A stretch of 64,000 nucleotides of DNA from Planctomycetota bacterium (GTDB taxonomy: Bacteria; Planctomycetota; UBA1135; JACQFD01): positions 1 through 64,000 of the forward strand of contig JACQFD010000033.1 in assembly GCA_016200225.1 (NCBI GenBank). Direction: 5' to 3'. Positions 8,851 to 18,393 of this stretch are shown here, one piece after another. The translations under genes and the position numbers were made by a program. Under the pieces are notes generated by a model. That model made no database searches and was not told the origin of the DNA. It saw nothing but the letters and a program-made list of their open reading frames with translations. The number at the start of each line of letters is the position of its first letter. The first letter of the stretch is position 1.

Positions 8851-10641
8851 ATGCGCCGATCACGGTCGAATCGATTCGTTAGTTTACAAATAGTGTTCGC
8901 CGGACTCGCGGCGTTCGTCGCGGCCGCCGGCGCCGCGCGCGCCGACTTGAAACCGAATCAAGTGCTTCTCGTGATCAACGATTCGTCGGCGATTTCGACG
9001 GCGGTCGGAAATTACTATACATCGATCCGTAACATTCCGGCGCAGAATATCCTGCACTTGCCCGCCGGGACGCCGTCGGCCGAGTATATTTCGCGGACGG
9101 ATTATAATACTTATATTCGAAACGTCGTCAAAAATTATCTTCAGACGACCGTGCCTTCGCTAAAAACGCAGATCAAGTGCATTTTGCTAACGAAGGAAGT
9201 GCCGCTGATCGTCGCGAACACGACGGGCGGCGGCACGAGCCAGACGATCGCGTCCGTGGATTCGGAATTGACACAATTGTTCACGGGTCTCGTTCCCGAC
9301 AACGGACAGGAGGGATGGCTCACGAATCCTTACTTCGGGCAGACGAAAGGAATCGATGAATTTACAAATGCCGGAATCAGTTATCTCGTCTGCCGCCTCG
9401 ACGGATACGCCGACGCGATCGATCCGGGCACGGGCGTTCCCGTCGATGTTAAGAATCTGATCGATCGCGCGCAGACGCCCACGGGCACCGGCGTGTGGCT
9501 GCTCGACGGAGATCCTACAAAAACGGGCGGTTACGCGGCGGGCGAGACGTGGCTCAACAACGCGGCGACATATTTAACCAATATGGGCCTCGTCGTGTCG
9601 CACGACTCGACGACGACGTTTCAGAAAAATGTAAATAATATCATCGGTTATTCGTCGTGGGGCAGCAACGATTCCAATAATCTCGGCGTTCCTTATTATG
9701 GTACGAATATGAACGGCGGCCCCGATAATGTTCCGGGCACGTTCAAACCGGGTTCGCTCGCGACGGATTTTGTATCCACGTCCGGACGCACGTTCACCGG
9801 ACCCAATATAGGTAATTATGGACAATCGCTGATCGCCGATTTGATAAGAATGGGCTGCACGGCCGCGAACGGGCACGTCGCGGAGCCGTACCTCACGGCG
9901 GTTTCCGAACCCGACCAAGTGTTTCCTAATTATGCGCGCGGAATGACCGTCGCCGAGGCTTTTTACACATCCATTCCGTTTCTCTCGTGGGAAAACGTCG
10001 TCGTCTGCGATCCGCTCATGCGAAAAATGCAAGTGACGTCGCAGATCACGGCTGTTTCTAACAATTTTGGGAAACAGGCCGGCAACATACAATTTACAAT
10101 TACGGGAAAGAACTTCTCGACGCTCGGAGATACGGCCGTGACCGTCGGCGGCATTTCCGCGACCGTCACGAGCGTGAACGCGACGACGATTATTTGCAAA
10201 TCGCCCGCGAGCGCCTCGCCCGGACCGAAGAGCATCGTCGTCGCCAATTCCAGCGGAAACTACAACGCGCCCGCGCCGTATTATTACACTCCCGCCATCG
10301 ATTCCGCGATGGCGACCGTCGCGATCGGGCAGAATTATGTATTTACAATTTACGGCCAGCACTTCCAGGATTATTGGGATCTGATCGACGGCACCCTCGC
10401 GGCCTTTCCATACAATGCGCCGCCCTATGGCGACTTCTGGCTCGATTTGAATCTTCCGATTTCCGAAATCCTCATCGGACAGATGCCATTTACATTAAAA
10501 AACCAGACAATCACGATCGCCGTGCCGAACGACCCGAATCTGCAGGGCACACAGCACGATTTACAAGCGATCGTCGGCGGCGGTCTGCTCGGAACGAACG
10601 AATTTTTCTTTACGAACGTGATTCACATAAACGTTCAGTGA
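8851..10641 (+). CDS. TIGR03790 family exported protein with IPT/TIG domain
   Basis: A 596-residue protein with a Sec signal (residues 1-32, ending near ARA). It is followed by the TIGR03790 region: the VLLVINDSSAISTAVGNYY opening at about 38-56 and the RNIPAQNIL segment are hallmarks of this poorly characterised family. Residues around 420-490 form an IPT/TIG Ig-like fold (ITAVSNNFGKQAGN..ITGKNF), and a second similar module may follow to the C-terminus. The family has a scattered distribution in environmental bacteria, and its function is unknown. Location outside the cytoplasm is inferred from the signal and IPT domain. The gene may be co-transcribed with the repeat protein 85 bases upstream. 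It converges with the pseudouridine synthase gene, with a hairpin at 10651-10680 between the stops. Confidence 0.88.
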   Translation: MRRSRSNRFVSLQIVFAGLAAFVAAAGAARADLKPNQVLLVINDSSAISTAVGNYYTSIRNIPAQNILHLPAGTPSAEYISRTDYNTYIRNVVKNYLQTTVPSLKTQIKCILLTKEVPLIVANTTGGGTSQTIASVDSELTQLFTGLVPDNGQEGWLTNPYFGQTKGIDEFTNAGISYLVCRLDGYADAIDPGTGVPVDVKNLIDRAQTPTGTGVWLLDGDPTKTGGYAAGETWLNNAATYLTNMGLVVSHDSTTTFQKNVNNIIGYSSWGSNDSNNLGVPYYGTNMNGGPDNVPGTFKPGSLATDFVSTSGRTFTGPNIGNYGQSLIADLIRMGCTAANGHVAEPYLTAVSEPDQVFPNYARGMTVAEAFYTSIPFLSWENVVVCDPLMRKMQVTSQITAVSNNFGKQAGNIQFTITGKNFSTLGDTAVTVGGISATVTSVNATTIICKSPASASPGPKSIVVANSSGNYNAPAPYYYTPAIDSAMATVAIGQNYVFTIYGQHFQDYWDLIDGTLAAFPYNAPPYGDFWLDLNLPISEILIGQMPFTLKNQTITIAVPNDPNLQGTQHDLQAIVGGGLLGTNEFFFTNVIHINVQ

Positions 10642-10650
10642 TCAACATTC

Positions 10651-10680
10651 GGCGATTGCGTCCGAATGGACGCAATCGTC
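10651..10680. terminator. Convergent-gene hairpin
   Basis: A stem of 11 perfect pairs (CGATTGCGTCC / GGACGCAATCG), extended by a G-T and a G-C pair, encloses a GAAT loop. It sits between the convergent TIGR03790 and pseudouridine synthase stops and just overlaps the latter. No U-tract follows in either direction, so it is a plausible but not canonical bidirectional terminator or mRNA 3'-end stabiliser. Confidence 0.5.
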
Positions 10681-11647
10681 AAGCTCTCGCCGTAAGATAC
10701 GTTAATATTGATTTGAAATCCTCCGGCAGCGGCGCCTCGTACGTCACGCGTTCCTGCGTCGCCGGATGCTCGAATTCCAAAGAATAAGCATGTAACAATT
10801 GCCGTTTGATCGGCGGCGCGTCGGGCGGCATTTCGAAGCGTTTGCGAATCTTATAAACCGTGTCGCCGACGACCGGATGGCCGAGCCAGGCGAGGTGGAC
10901 GCGGATTTGATGGGTTCGTCCGGTTTTCGGCCGGCAAAGAACATATGTAAACCCGCGGAATCGTTGGATCACTTCGATGTACGTGCTGCTCTCTCGACCG
11001 CCTTCGAGTACGGACATTTTGCTCGGACGCAGCGGATTTCTAGCGATCGGCTGCTCGACCCATTCGGATTCGAATCTTAATTCTCCAAAAACGAGCGCGC
11101 GGTATTCTTTAGAAACGGTTCGATCGGCGAATTGTTTTCTCAATGCAAAGAAAGCCTCGGGCTGGCGCGCGAGCACCATCACGCCGCTCGTGTCCTTGTC
11201 GAGGCGGTGCACGATTCCGGGGCGGTTTTCGCCCTGCAGCGAAGGCAACGATCCGAAATCGCGCTGCGCGTAATCGGCGACGGAGCCGCGGCGCACGCCC
11301 TCGTTGCGGTGCGCGGCGAGTCCGGGCGGTTTATTAATAATTATGATCGAATCGTCCTGATGAAGAATTGTAAATTCCGGCGGCGGCGGTCCCGCGTCGG
11401 GCCGGCGCGGCGCGAGGCGCAGGACGACGACTTCGCCGGTTTTGCACAATTGGCTCGGCGCGCGCGCGGGTCGATCGTTTATCATTACAAAACCGTCGCG
11501 AATCAGTTCGCGCACGTATTCGCGCGAAAGATCCGTGAATGAATCGCGCAACGCCTTGTCGAGGCGCACTCCCGCCTGCGAATCGGGTATCGTTAGCGTT
11601 CGCTCGGGAATGTCGTCGGGAATGGTGGGTCGCGGCGGGCGGCGCAT
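10679..11647 (-). CDS. RluA-family 23S rRNA/tRNA pseudouridine synthase
   Basis: A 322-residue enzyme converting uridine to pseudouridine in structured RNA. The N-terminus is an S4 RNA-binding domain (about residues 17-80, RLDKALRDSF..SREYVRELI). The catalytic domain follows, with the diagnostic HRLDKDTSGVMVLA motif (about 145-158) containing the catalytic Asp, and the RTHQIRVHL motif near 245. This arrangement and length match RluD/RluC-type enzymes. Which uridines it modifies cannot be told, so I give no gene symbol. The ATG at 11647 follows the valS stop by 12 bases, so it is the second gene of a valS operon. The C-terminus overlaps a convergent hairpin. Confidence 0.95.
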   Translation of the reverse strand: MRRPPRPTIPDDIPERTLTIPDSQAGVRLDKALRDSFTDLSREYVRELIRDGFVMINDRPARAPSQLCKTGEVVVLRLAPRRPDAGPPPPEFTILHQDDSIIIINKPPGLAAHRNEGVRRGSVADYAQRDFGSLPSLQGENRPGIVHRLDKDTSGVMVLARQPEAFFALRKQFADRTVSKEYRALVFGELRFESEWVEQPIARNPLRPSKMSVLEGGRESSTYIEVIQRFRGFTYVLCRPKTGRTHQIRVHLAWLGHPVVGDTVYKIRKRFEMPPDAPPIKRQLLHAYSLEFEHPATQERVTYEAPLPEDFKSILTYLTARA

Positions 11648-11659
11648 GTAATTATTATA

Positions 11660-14374
11660 TTACGATTCGAGCCCTTCCAAGTTGCGGCGCAACATGGCGA
11701 TTTCGCGCTCGAGATCGCCTCGCCGCGCGCGTTCGCCTGCAACAATTTCGGAATCGGCGCGCGATATAAACGATTCGTTCGAAAGTTTGGCGTCGATTCC
11801 CTTGATGCCGGATTCCACTTTGTCGATTTTCTTTTTGAGCTGGTCCACGCCGGCCGCGACGTCCACCTGGCCCTCGAGCGGAAGATAAAATACGCCGCCA
11901 TCGAACACGTCGACGCCGCTTCTCCGCGGGCGCGGCAGATCGACGCCGACCTGCGCTTCGCCGAGGCGTCCGAGATCGCGAATTAATATAATATTTTCGC
12001 GGACGACTTTGGCCGCATTTGTTGAATTCGCCGAAAACACGGCGTTGTCGGGATTCGCGCCGATTGGATAATTAAATACCGCGCGCAGATTGCGCACGGC
12101 GCGCAGCGCGTCGCGCACGATTTCCGTTTCGCGTTCGGCGGCGGCTTCGCGCGCCTCCGGCCGGGGCGCGGGCCACGCCGATTCCATCAGCGTCGGCGCC
12201 GGATTCATTAATACCGGCACGAGCATCGATTGGTATATTTCCTCCGTCAGGAACGGAACGTACGGATGCAACAGTTTCACAATCGTTTGCAATGTTTCCA
12301 ACAATACCGCGCGCGCCATTTCGCGGTCGGCGGTCTCCGCCTCGGCGCCGAGGCGCCCTTTGACGGATTCGAGATAATGATCGCAGAAATCGTTCCAAAT
12401 GAATCGATACAATTCCTGCGCGGCGTCGTTGTATTTAAAATTATCGAGCGCTTTTGTAATATTATCGATCGCCGACGACGCCCGAGAACGGATAAATCGA
12501 TCCTCGAGCCGCGTCGCTTTCGCGGCGTCCGCCCGCGGCGCGCCCTCGAGGTTCATACCGATGAATCGCGCGGCGTTCCAAACTTTATTACAGAAATTGC
12601 GGCCTTGAATGAACTTTTCCTTCGCGAGTTTCAGATCCTGGCCCTCCGACGACAGAATCGCGAGCGAATAACGCACGGCGTCGGCGCCGTATTCTTTAAT
12701 CATATCGATCGGATCGATGCCGTTGCCGAGCGATTTGGACATTTTGCGTCCTTGCGCGTCGAGGACCGTTCCGTTTATGTAAACATGATGAAACGGAATC
12801 TTGTCCATGAACTCGAGTCCCGCCATCACCATGCGCGCGACCCAGAGAAATATGATTCCGCGATCGGTAACTAATAGATCGGTCGGATAATAATTTTCGA
12901 GATCGCTTGTTTTTTCCGGCCAACCCAATACTTCAAAAGGCCAGAGCCACGACGACATCCATGTATCGAATACGTCGTTGTCCTGTTCGATATTCTTCGA
13001 ACCGCACGTCGCGCATTGTAAAGGATCCGTCGTCGCGTTCGTCGCCGGAGGCACGGTGATATGTTTATTTTCACACCACCACACGGGAACGCGGTGGCCC
13101 CACCAGATCTGCCGCGATACGCACCAGTCGCGCGCGTTGTCGAGCCAACTTAAATAAAAACTCTCCCAACGCTCGGGGTGAAACTTAATTTCACCGCGGC
13201 GCTGCGCGTCCGCCGCTTTTTTCGCGAGCACGGACATGCGCACGAACCACTGGTCCGAAAGGTAAGGTTCGACGATCGTGTCGCATCTGTAACATCGGCC
13301 GACGGCGTTTTCGTGGTCGTCGACGCCCGCTAACAATTCGCGCTCTTTCATCGCCTCGACGATGCGTTTCCGCGCCTCGAAACGGTCCACGCCTTCGAGC
13401 GTCGCGAGCGCGAAATCCGTTTTACCAATATAAGCTTTGATAGAATCGAGCGCGATCGCGCCCTCGGGATTCATGATGACCGTGCGCTCGCATCCATGGC
13501 GTTCGCCGATTTCATAATCCGTCTGATCGTGCGCGGGCGTCACTTTCACGGCTCCCGTGCCGAATTCGCGCTCGACGGCCTCATCTGTAATAACAGGAAT
13601 CTCGCGGCCGACCAATGGTAATATTAACGTTTTGCCGACGAGATCCTTGTAACGCTCGTCCTTCGGGTTCACGGCCACCGCCACGTCGCCGAGCATCGTC
13701 TCGGGACGCGTCGTCGCGATCGTTACAAATTGGCCGGGCATTCCCTTCACGGGATACTTAAATTTCCACAAATTCCCCTTGCTCGCGTGCTTTTCGGCCT
13801 CCTCGTCGGAGAGCGCCGTCATGCACCGCGGACACCAATTTACAATTCGTTTTCCGCGATACACCAGATCGCGCTCCCAAAGAGTACAAAACGCCTTGCG
13901 CACGGCCGCCGAGCGCCGCGGATCCATCGTGAACGCGTAGCGCGACCAATCTAAAGACTGGCCGAGCGCGCGCATTTGTGTACAAATCCGTTTTTCGTAT
14001 TGATCCTTCCATTTCCACACTTCCTGCACGAAACCCTCGCGGCCGAGTTCCTGACGGCGCCGTCCCTGCTTCTTTAATTCTTTTTCGACGACGTTTTGCG
14101 TCGCGATTCCGGCGTGGTCGGTGCCGGGCACCCAGAGCGCCGCGCGCCCGCGCATGCGTTCGAATCGAATACTAATATCCTGAAACGTTTGATTGAGCGC
14201 GTGCCCCATGTGGAGCGCGCCCGTCACGTTCGGCGGCGGAATTGTAACAACAAAGGGCTTCGCCCCGCGCGCGCGCGCGGAGTTGGGCGCGAAGGCGCCG
14301 CTCGATTCCCATAATTGATATATCCGGCCTTCGATCGTGGCCGGTTCGTAGCGGGGCGAAAGTGGTTCAGGCAT
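11660..14374 (-). CDS. valS: Valine--tRNA ligase
   Basis: A 904-residue class I aminoacyl-tRNA synthetase that charges tRNA-Val. The HIGH-type motif appears as HMGH (about 55-58), the editing (CP1) domain follows, a zinc-type CATC..C cluster sits mid-protein, and the KMSKS motif is intact (RKMSKSLGNGIDP). An anticodon-binding domain and the C-terminal coiled-coil arm typical of ValRS (last 65 or so residues) complete it. I chose the ATG at 14374 because MPEPLSPRYEP is the usual beginning of the family. An in-frame GTG at 14470 would add 32 unlike residues and leave only 5 bases to the divergent lipid kinase gene. No strong Shine-Dalgarno sequence is visible. valS probably heads an operon with the pseudouridine synthase. 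Confidence 0.97.
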   Translation of the reverse strand: MPEPLSPRYEPATIEGRIYQLWESSGAFAPNSARARGAKPFVVTIPPPNVTGALHMGHALNQTFQDISIRFERMRGRAALWVPGTDHAGIATQNVVEKELKKQGRRRQELGREGFVQEVWKWKDQYEKRICTQMRALGQSLDWSRYAFTMDPRRSAAVRKAFCTLWERDLVYRGKRIVNWCPRCMTALSDEEAEKHASKGNLWKFKYPVKGMPGQFVTIATTRPETMLGDVAVAVNPKDERYKDLVGKTLILPLVGREIPVITDEAVEREFGTGAVKVTPAHDQTDYEIGERHGCERTVIMNPEGAIALDSIKAYIGKTDFALATLEGVDRFEARKRIVEAMKERELLAGVDDHENAVGRCYRCDTIVEPYLSDQWFVRMSVLAKKAADAQRRGEIKFHPERWESFYLSWLDNARDWCVSRQIWWGHRVPVWWCENKHITVPPATNATTDPLQCATCGSKNIEQDNDVFDTWMSSWLWPFEVLGWPEKTSDLENYYPTDLLVTDRGIIFLWVARMVMAGLEFMDKIPFHHVYINGTVLDAQGRKMSKSLGNGIDPIDMIKEYGADAVRYSLAILSSEGQDLKLAKEKFIQGRNFCNKVWNAARFIGMNLEGAPRADAAKATRLEDRFIRSRASSAIDNITKALDNFKYNDAAQELYRFIWNDFCDHYLESVKGRLGAEAETADREMARAVLLETLQTIVKLLHPYVPFLTEEIYQSMLVPVLMNPAPTLMESAWPAPRPEAREAAAERETEIVRDALRAVRNLRAVFNYPIGANPDNAVFSANSTNAAKVVRENIILIRDLGRLGEAQVGVDLPRPRRSGVDVFDGGVFYLPLEGQVDVAAGVDQLKKKIDKVESGIKGIDAKLSNESFISRADSEIVAGERARRGDLEREIAMLRRNLEGLES

Positions 14375-14475
14375 AGGGGGAATCCGCAGAGACTCGCGGA
14401 GCGCGCGCGCCGGCGCAAGTATTGCGGAGAGTTTTCGAAGGAAACTGACGCGGCGATCGTCAACATTCACCCATC

Positions 14476-15375
14476 GTGCGACGCGTCCTTCTCATTGCGA
14501 ATCCGATTTCCGGCGGCGGTCGCAATCTGCGGCGCGCGGATGTTCTTGCGCGCGCCCTGAAGATTCGAGGCATTGAGTCCGATCTAAAAACTACAAATCA
14601 CCGCGGCCACGCCATCGAAATCGCCTCCGCCGCTTCGAAAGAGGGCGCTCACGAGACGGTCATCGGAATCGGCGGGGATGGCACGCTTCGAGAAATCGCC
14701 GAAGGTCTCGACGGAAAACTTCCGGCGGCAGTCTTTCCAAGCGGGACGGCCAATGTTCTCGCGCGCGAGCTTCGCATCCCATTTGCCGCCGAAGGATTCG
14801 CGCGAGTCGTCGAACAAAGGCGCGTCGCTCGAATCGACACTGCGCTTTGTAACGGCAGGCGGACCCTTTTCTCGATCGGCGTCGGCTTCGACGCAAACAT
14901 CCTGCGCGAACTCGAGAGCGTCCGCCGCGGCGGAATATCATATTTGAATTACGCGCTTCCCATATTGAAAACATTACAAAAATTCAAACCGTCCCCGCTA
15001 TTTGTTACGGCGGACGGATCGCCGCCGACGGATTGTGGATTTGTTATTATTTCGAACACAAGATATTACGCCGGACCGTGGATTCGATTCAAATCGGGGC
15101 CCCTTTTGGACGACGGCCTCTTCGAGATTTATTGTTTTCGCGCCAAGTCGGCCTTCGAACTCGTGCGCGCGCTGCTGCGCGGCGTCGCGGGCAGGCTGCC
15201 CGGAAAAAATGTAATATTTATGAAAGGCCGCGCGATTTCCGTAGAATCGGCCGAAGCCACTCCGATTCAAATCGACGGCGACGTCGCGGGAACGACCCCC
15301 GCGGCGGTTGCCGTGGAACGACGATCCATGCCGATTCTCGTCGGCTCCGATTCCCCCGCCGCCGCAGATCATTAA
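14476..15375 (+). CDS. Diacylglycerol kinase-like lipid kinase (YegS/BmrU type)
   Basis: A 299-residue member of the DAGK catalytic family, which phosphorylates a lipid hydroxyl using ATP. Markers are the N-terminal LLIANPISGGG (about 5-15), the GIGGDGTLREIAEGL nucleotide-binding loop near residue 65-79, and PSGTANVLARELRIP around 92-106. The C-terminal beta-rich lobe contains GFDANI and the QIDGDV motif close to the end. Length is usual for YegS/BmrU proteins. Bacterial relatives act on diacylglycerol or similar membrane lipids, so a role in lipid recycling is likely but the substrate is unproven. The start is GTG at 14476, which fits the family N-terminus exactly. kdsA follows after 18 bases, so the two are probably co-transcribed. 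Confidence 0.92.
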   Translation: MRRVLLIANPISGGGRNLRRADVLARALKIRGIESDLKTTNHRGHAIEIASAASKEGAHETVIGIGGDGTLREIAEGLDGKLPAAVFPSGTANVLARELRIPFAAEGFARVVEQRRVARIDTALCNGRRTLFSIGVGFDANILRELESVRRGGISYLNYALPILKTLQKFKPSPLFVTADGSPPTDCGFVIISNTRYYAGPWIRFKSGPLLDDGLFEIYCFRAKSAFELVRALLRGVAGRLPGKNVIFMKGRAISVESAEATPIQIDGDVAGTTPAAVAVERRSMPILVGSDSPAAADH

Positions 15376-15393
15376 ATTTAATAAAAATCGACA

Positions 15394-16227
15394 ATGCTGC
15401 CCACTCCCAACCCCGTGCGCGCCGGCCGCTACACGCTTCCCGCGAGCGGAACGCCGTTTTTTCTTATCGCAGGCCCGTGCGCGATCGAAAGCCGCGCGCA
15501 TGCCATGGAATGCGCGCAGGAGATCGTCGAAATCGCCGCGAAACGCAAAATTCCGATTATTTATAAAAGTAGTTATGACAAGGCGAATCGGACGTCCGGC
15601 AAGTCCTTCCGCGGCGTCGGATTGAAAAACGGCCTCGCGATACTCGCCGAAGTCCGCGAGAAGTATCAAATTCCGATTCTTACGGATGTCCATCTTCCCG
15701 AGGAGGCCGCCGAAGCGGGAAAAACCGTCGACGTGCTGCAGATTCCGGCGTTTCTCTGCCGACAGACGGATTTGTTAACGGCGTGCGCGCTCACCGGAAA
15801 ATGTGTAAATATTAAGAAAGGACAGTTCCTGTCTCCCGCCGAAATGAAGGGCGCCGTCGAAAAAGTAAAATCCTCCGGAAATGTAAATATACTTTTAACA
15901 GAGCGCGGGACGTTTTTCGGTTATGGGCGCCTCGTCGTCGATTTCGCGGGTCTGCCGGACCTCGCGGCGCACGGCCAGCCCGTGGTCTTCGACGCCACGC
16001 ATTCGGTGCAGCGTCCGGGTTCGCTCGGCGACCGGACCGGCGGTGATCGAGAGCGCGTGCCGTTCCTCGCGCGCGCGGCGGTGGCAGCGGGGTTTCACGG
16101 CCTTTTTATGGAGACGCATCCGGACCCGGACCACGCTCCCAGCGATGGCCCGAACATGGTGCGACTCGACGCCCTCGGCGCGCTCCTTGACGAGTGCGTC
16201 GCGATTGCGTCCGCGCTCGCAAAGTAA
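15394..16227 (+). CDS. kdsA: 3-deoxy-8-phosphooctulonate synthase
   Basis: A 277-residue TIM-barrel enzyme condensing phosphoenolpyruvate and arabinose 5-phosphate to Kdo 8-phosphate, the precursor of the Kdo that links lipid A to core LPS. Visible family motifs are FLIAGPCAIES (about 24-34), KSSYDKANRTS (about 60-70), the GLAIL..V segment, VDVLQIPAFLCRQTDLL near 110-127, and the DATHSVQ motif. The protein is full length. Its presence implies a Gram-negative cell envelope. It lies 18 bases after a lipid kinase gene and 47 bases before a Ser/Thr kinase gene on the same strand. No Shine-Dalgarno sequence precedes the ATG; the upstream bases are A/T-rich. Confidence 0.97.
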   Translation: MLPTPNPVRAGRYTLPASGTPFFLIAGPCAIESRAHAMECAQEIVEIAAKRKIPIIYKSSYDKANRTSGKSFRGVGLKNGLAILAEVREKYQIPILTDVHLPEEAAEAGKTVDVLQIPAFLCRQTDLLTACALTGKCVNIKKGQFLSPAEMKGAVEKVKSSGNVNILLTERGTFFGYGRLVVDFAGLPDLAAHGQPVVFDATHSVQRPGSLGDRTGGDRERVPFLARAAVAAGFHGLFMETHPDPDHAPSDGPNMVRLDALGALLDECVAIASALAK

Positions 16228-16274
16228 GCGCGTTCTTCGGAAGCACGATCCCCCTTCTTTCGTAACAAACGTCT

Positions 16275-18209
16275 GTGACGAGCAACGACTCCGAAGTCTT
16301 GGGAACGAATGGCGCCGGCGACAAGCCGAACGCGTCGGGGGGAATCGTTACTAATTTTGAAATGTCGGTCGAACAGGTCGGGCGCTGCCTTCCGGATTAT
16401 GAAGTTTTGCGCGTAATTGGTTCGGGTGCGATGGGAGTCGTTTACGAAGCCAACCACCGGCCGCTGCAGCGCCGCGTCGCGTTGAAAGTGTTGCCGCCGG
16501 GACTCGCCTCGCGTGAAGCTACAATTCTTCGATTCTTAAGAGAAGCGGAAGTTGTAGCAAAAATCCATCATGAACATATCGTTCCGATTTATGATGTCGG
16601 ATCGCGTTCGGGATTACATTATATAGCAATGCGGTTCGTTCCGGGCATATCGCTCGACCGCTCGATCATGGCGGCGCCGCTCTCGCCGCGCGAGTGCGGA
16701 GAAATCGGCCTCGCGGTTTCGCGGGCGCTCGCGTTCGCGCACCGTCAGGGCATCATTCATCGCGACGTCAAGCCTGCTAATATTCTTCGCGAACCGGACG
16801 GGCGCGTTTCGTTAACGGATTTCGGACTCGCGCGCGTCGACGGATCGGGAACGATGACCGAATCGGGCGCTCTCGTCGGCACGCCGAATTATATGAGTCC
16901 CGAACAGATACAAGGTTCGCGCGAATCCGTCGACGGACGTTCGGATTTGTATTCTTTGGGAGTTACATTATATGAATTGCTCACGCAGCGTCCGCCGTTT
17001 CAGGAAGCCACGACGGCGGCGACGTTGAAGGCAATATTAGAAAAACACCCGCCGCGCGTGCGCAAACTGCGGCCGGACTGTCCGAAGGAATTGGAAATCA
17101 TCCTCGACAAGGCCATGCGGAAGAACACGGCGGATCGTTATGCGAACGGCGTCGCGCTCGCGGACGATTTGGAGCGATTTCTGAACGGCCGGCCGATTCT
17201 TGCAAAACGCGAGAGCGTTGCCGTCCGCGTTTTTCGATTTGTAAAGAATCGCCGCGGCGTTTTCGTCGCCGGTTCGATCGCGGCCATGCTCGGCATCGGA
17301 ATCTTGAGTTTATATTTCAATACTCAGCATGAGAAGGCCCGCGGCTACATCACGGCGGCCAAGGCGGGCTGGGACGATCCGAAAGCCGTGGACGTCGTCA
17401 AACATAATCTTGAAGTCGCGCATGAATACAGTTCGACGCATCAGGAAGCGTGTCTGTTGCGAGCAAAGTTCGCGATTCGCGCGGGCGACCGCGACCCGGA
17501 ATTGATTACACTCGCGCTGGCGGATTGTACTGAACTGCTCGCGAACGGCGGACTCGCGCCCGAAGAGGAGATTTATGTATTATATCTGCAAGGACGCTTT
17601 TCCCTGCAGAAAGGCGATCTCGCGACCGCGCAGGTGAGCGCCAATCGCGCCAAGTGGCTGGGAGAAGAGCACCCGAGAACGTTAATATTATATTCTATCA
17701 TTAAGATCGGCGCAGGACGCAGTTTCGAAAAGCAGGGCGCCTCCGAAGAAGCCAAGAAAGAATTCAGCGAAGCGATCGGTAGTTTAACAAAAGCAGTGCG
17801 CGACGACGACAAGAACGCGGCGCCGGGCGCCCTCGATCCGACCGTCGCGGAAATGTGGTGCGAGGCCCATCTCGAACTCGGGACCGCGTATGCGCTGCTT
17901 GGCGAATACGACCAGGCGGAAACGCATTTCGCGCGCGCGAGCGCGCTCGATCCGAGAAATGCGGAGGTTCATCGCCGCCGCATGGAAAAGTTAAGATCCG
18001 AAGGAAAATCGGAAGCGGCGGGCATCGAAGAAGCGCTGGCGAAGGCCATCAATCCCTTCATGGATGTATCCAAAGCAGCCCCGGAAATCGGATCGGATAT
18101 TAAGAATTCAATGATGAGTTTTACGAATACGTTTCGAAGTCTTCTGAAGCCCACCGACTCGCGCACGGCAAGCTCGCCCGCCGCCTCGCGGCCCGCGAAG
18201 TCGTTTTGA
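16275..18209 (+). CDS. Membrane-anchored Ser/Thr protein kinase with TPR region
   Basis: A 644-residue Hanks-type kinase. The kinase domain spans about residues 42-312, with a glycine loop GSGAMGVVYEAN (49-60), the catalytic lysine in VALKVLPPG, the HRDVKPANIL loop (162-171), the DFGLARV magnesium-binding motif, GTPNYMSPEQ, and the conserved Arg region. A single membrane helix (about 335-357) is followed by a presumably extracytoplasmic C-terminal half of TPR-like helical pairs to about 600. All catalytic residues are present, so it should be active. Kinases with sensory TPR tails are abundant in Planctomycetota and Acidobacteriota. The start used is GTG at 16275; internal ATGs near residue 30 are alternatives. 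Targets are unknown, and it lies in a possible transcript with kdsA. Confidence 0.93.
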   Translation: MTSNDSEVLGTNGAGDKPNASGGIVTNFEMSVEQVGRCLPDYEVLRVIGSGAMGVVYEANHRPLQRRVALKVLPPGLASREATILRFLREAEVVAKIHHEHIVPIYDVGSRSGLHYIAMRFVPGISLDRSIMAAPLSPRECGEIGLAVSRALAFAHRQGIIHRDVKPANILREPDGRVSLTDFGLARVDGSGTMTESGALVGTPNYMSPEQIQGSRESVDGRSDLYSLGVTLYELLTQRPPFQEATTAATLKAILEKHPPRVRKLRPDCPKELEIILDKAMRKNTADRYANGVALADDLERFLNGRPILAKRESVAVRVFRFVKNRRGVFVAGSIAAMLGIGILSLYFNTQHEKARGYITAAKAGWDDPKAVDVVKHNLEVAHEYSSTHQEACLLRAKFAIRAGDRDPELITLALADCTELLANGGLAPEEEIYVLYLQGRFSLQKGDLATAQVSANRAKWLGEEHPRTLILYSIIKIGAGRSFEKQGASEEAKKEFSEAIGSLTKAVRDDDKNAAPGALDPTVAEMWCEAHLELGTAYALLGEYDQAETHFARASALDPRNAEVHRRRMEKLRSEGKSEAAGIEEALAKAINPFMDVSKAAPEIGSDIKNSMMSFTNTFRSLLKPTDSRTASSPAASRPAKSF

Positions 18210-18227
18210 CAATTAAAAACCGGCTGT

Positions 18228-18262
18228 AAAAAAACACGGCCCGGCACACATGTGCCGGGCCG
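18228..18262 (-). terminator. Rho-independent terminator of the 18394 gene
   Basis: A perfect 12-bp stem (CGGCCCGGCACA / TGTGCCGGGCCG) with a two-base loop at 18237-18262 is followed on the minus strand by TGTTTTTTT (18228-18236). It is a canonical intrinsic terminator placed downstream of the minus-strand secreted-protein gene. Confidence 0.85.
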
Positions 18263-18324
18263 GTGCGATCTATCCGGAGCTAACGATCGAGTGGGCCGAA
18301 TACCCGATCGTTAGTCGATCGCAC
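18263..18324. other. Nested stem-loop abutting the terminator
   Basis: Two nested inverted repeats, GTGCGATC (18263-18270) with GATCGCAC (18317-18324) and CTAACGATCG (18280-18289) with CGATCGTTAG (18305-18314), form a 62-nt structured element. It directly touches the terminator hairpin at 18237-18262. On the minus strand it reads as a stem-loop immediately followed by a terminator, the layout of a 3'UTR-derived small RNA or a double terminator. I recognise no RNA family. Confidence 0.55.
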
Positions 18325-18393
18325 AGAGAGCGGATCCTTTCAGTTCTTTACCGATATATTGTGATGTAAAGAAAAGAAAGTGAGCGTTGATGA

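Noticed and set aside
14375..14470. valS start at GTG 14470
   Set aside because: It would leave 5 bases to the divergent lipid-kinase gene and add residues not typical of ValRS; MPEPLSP at 14374 fits better.
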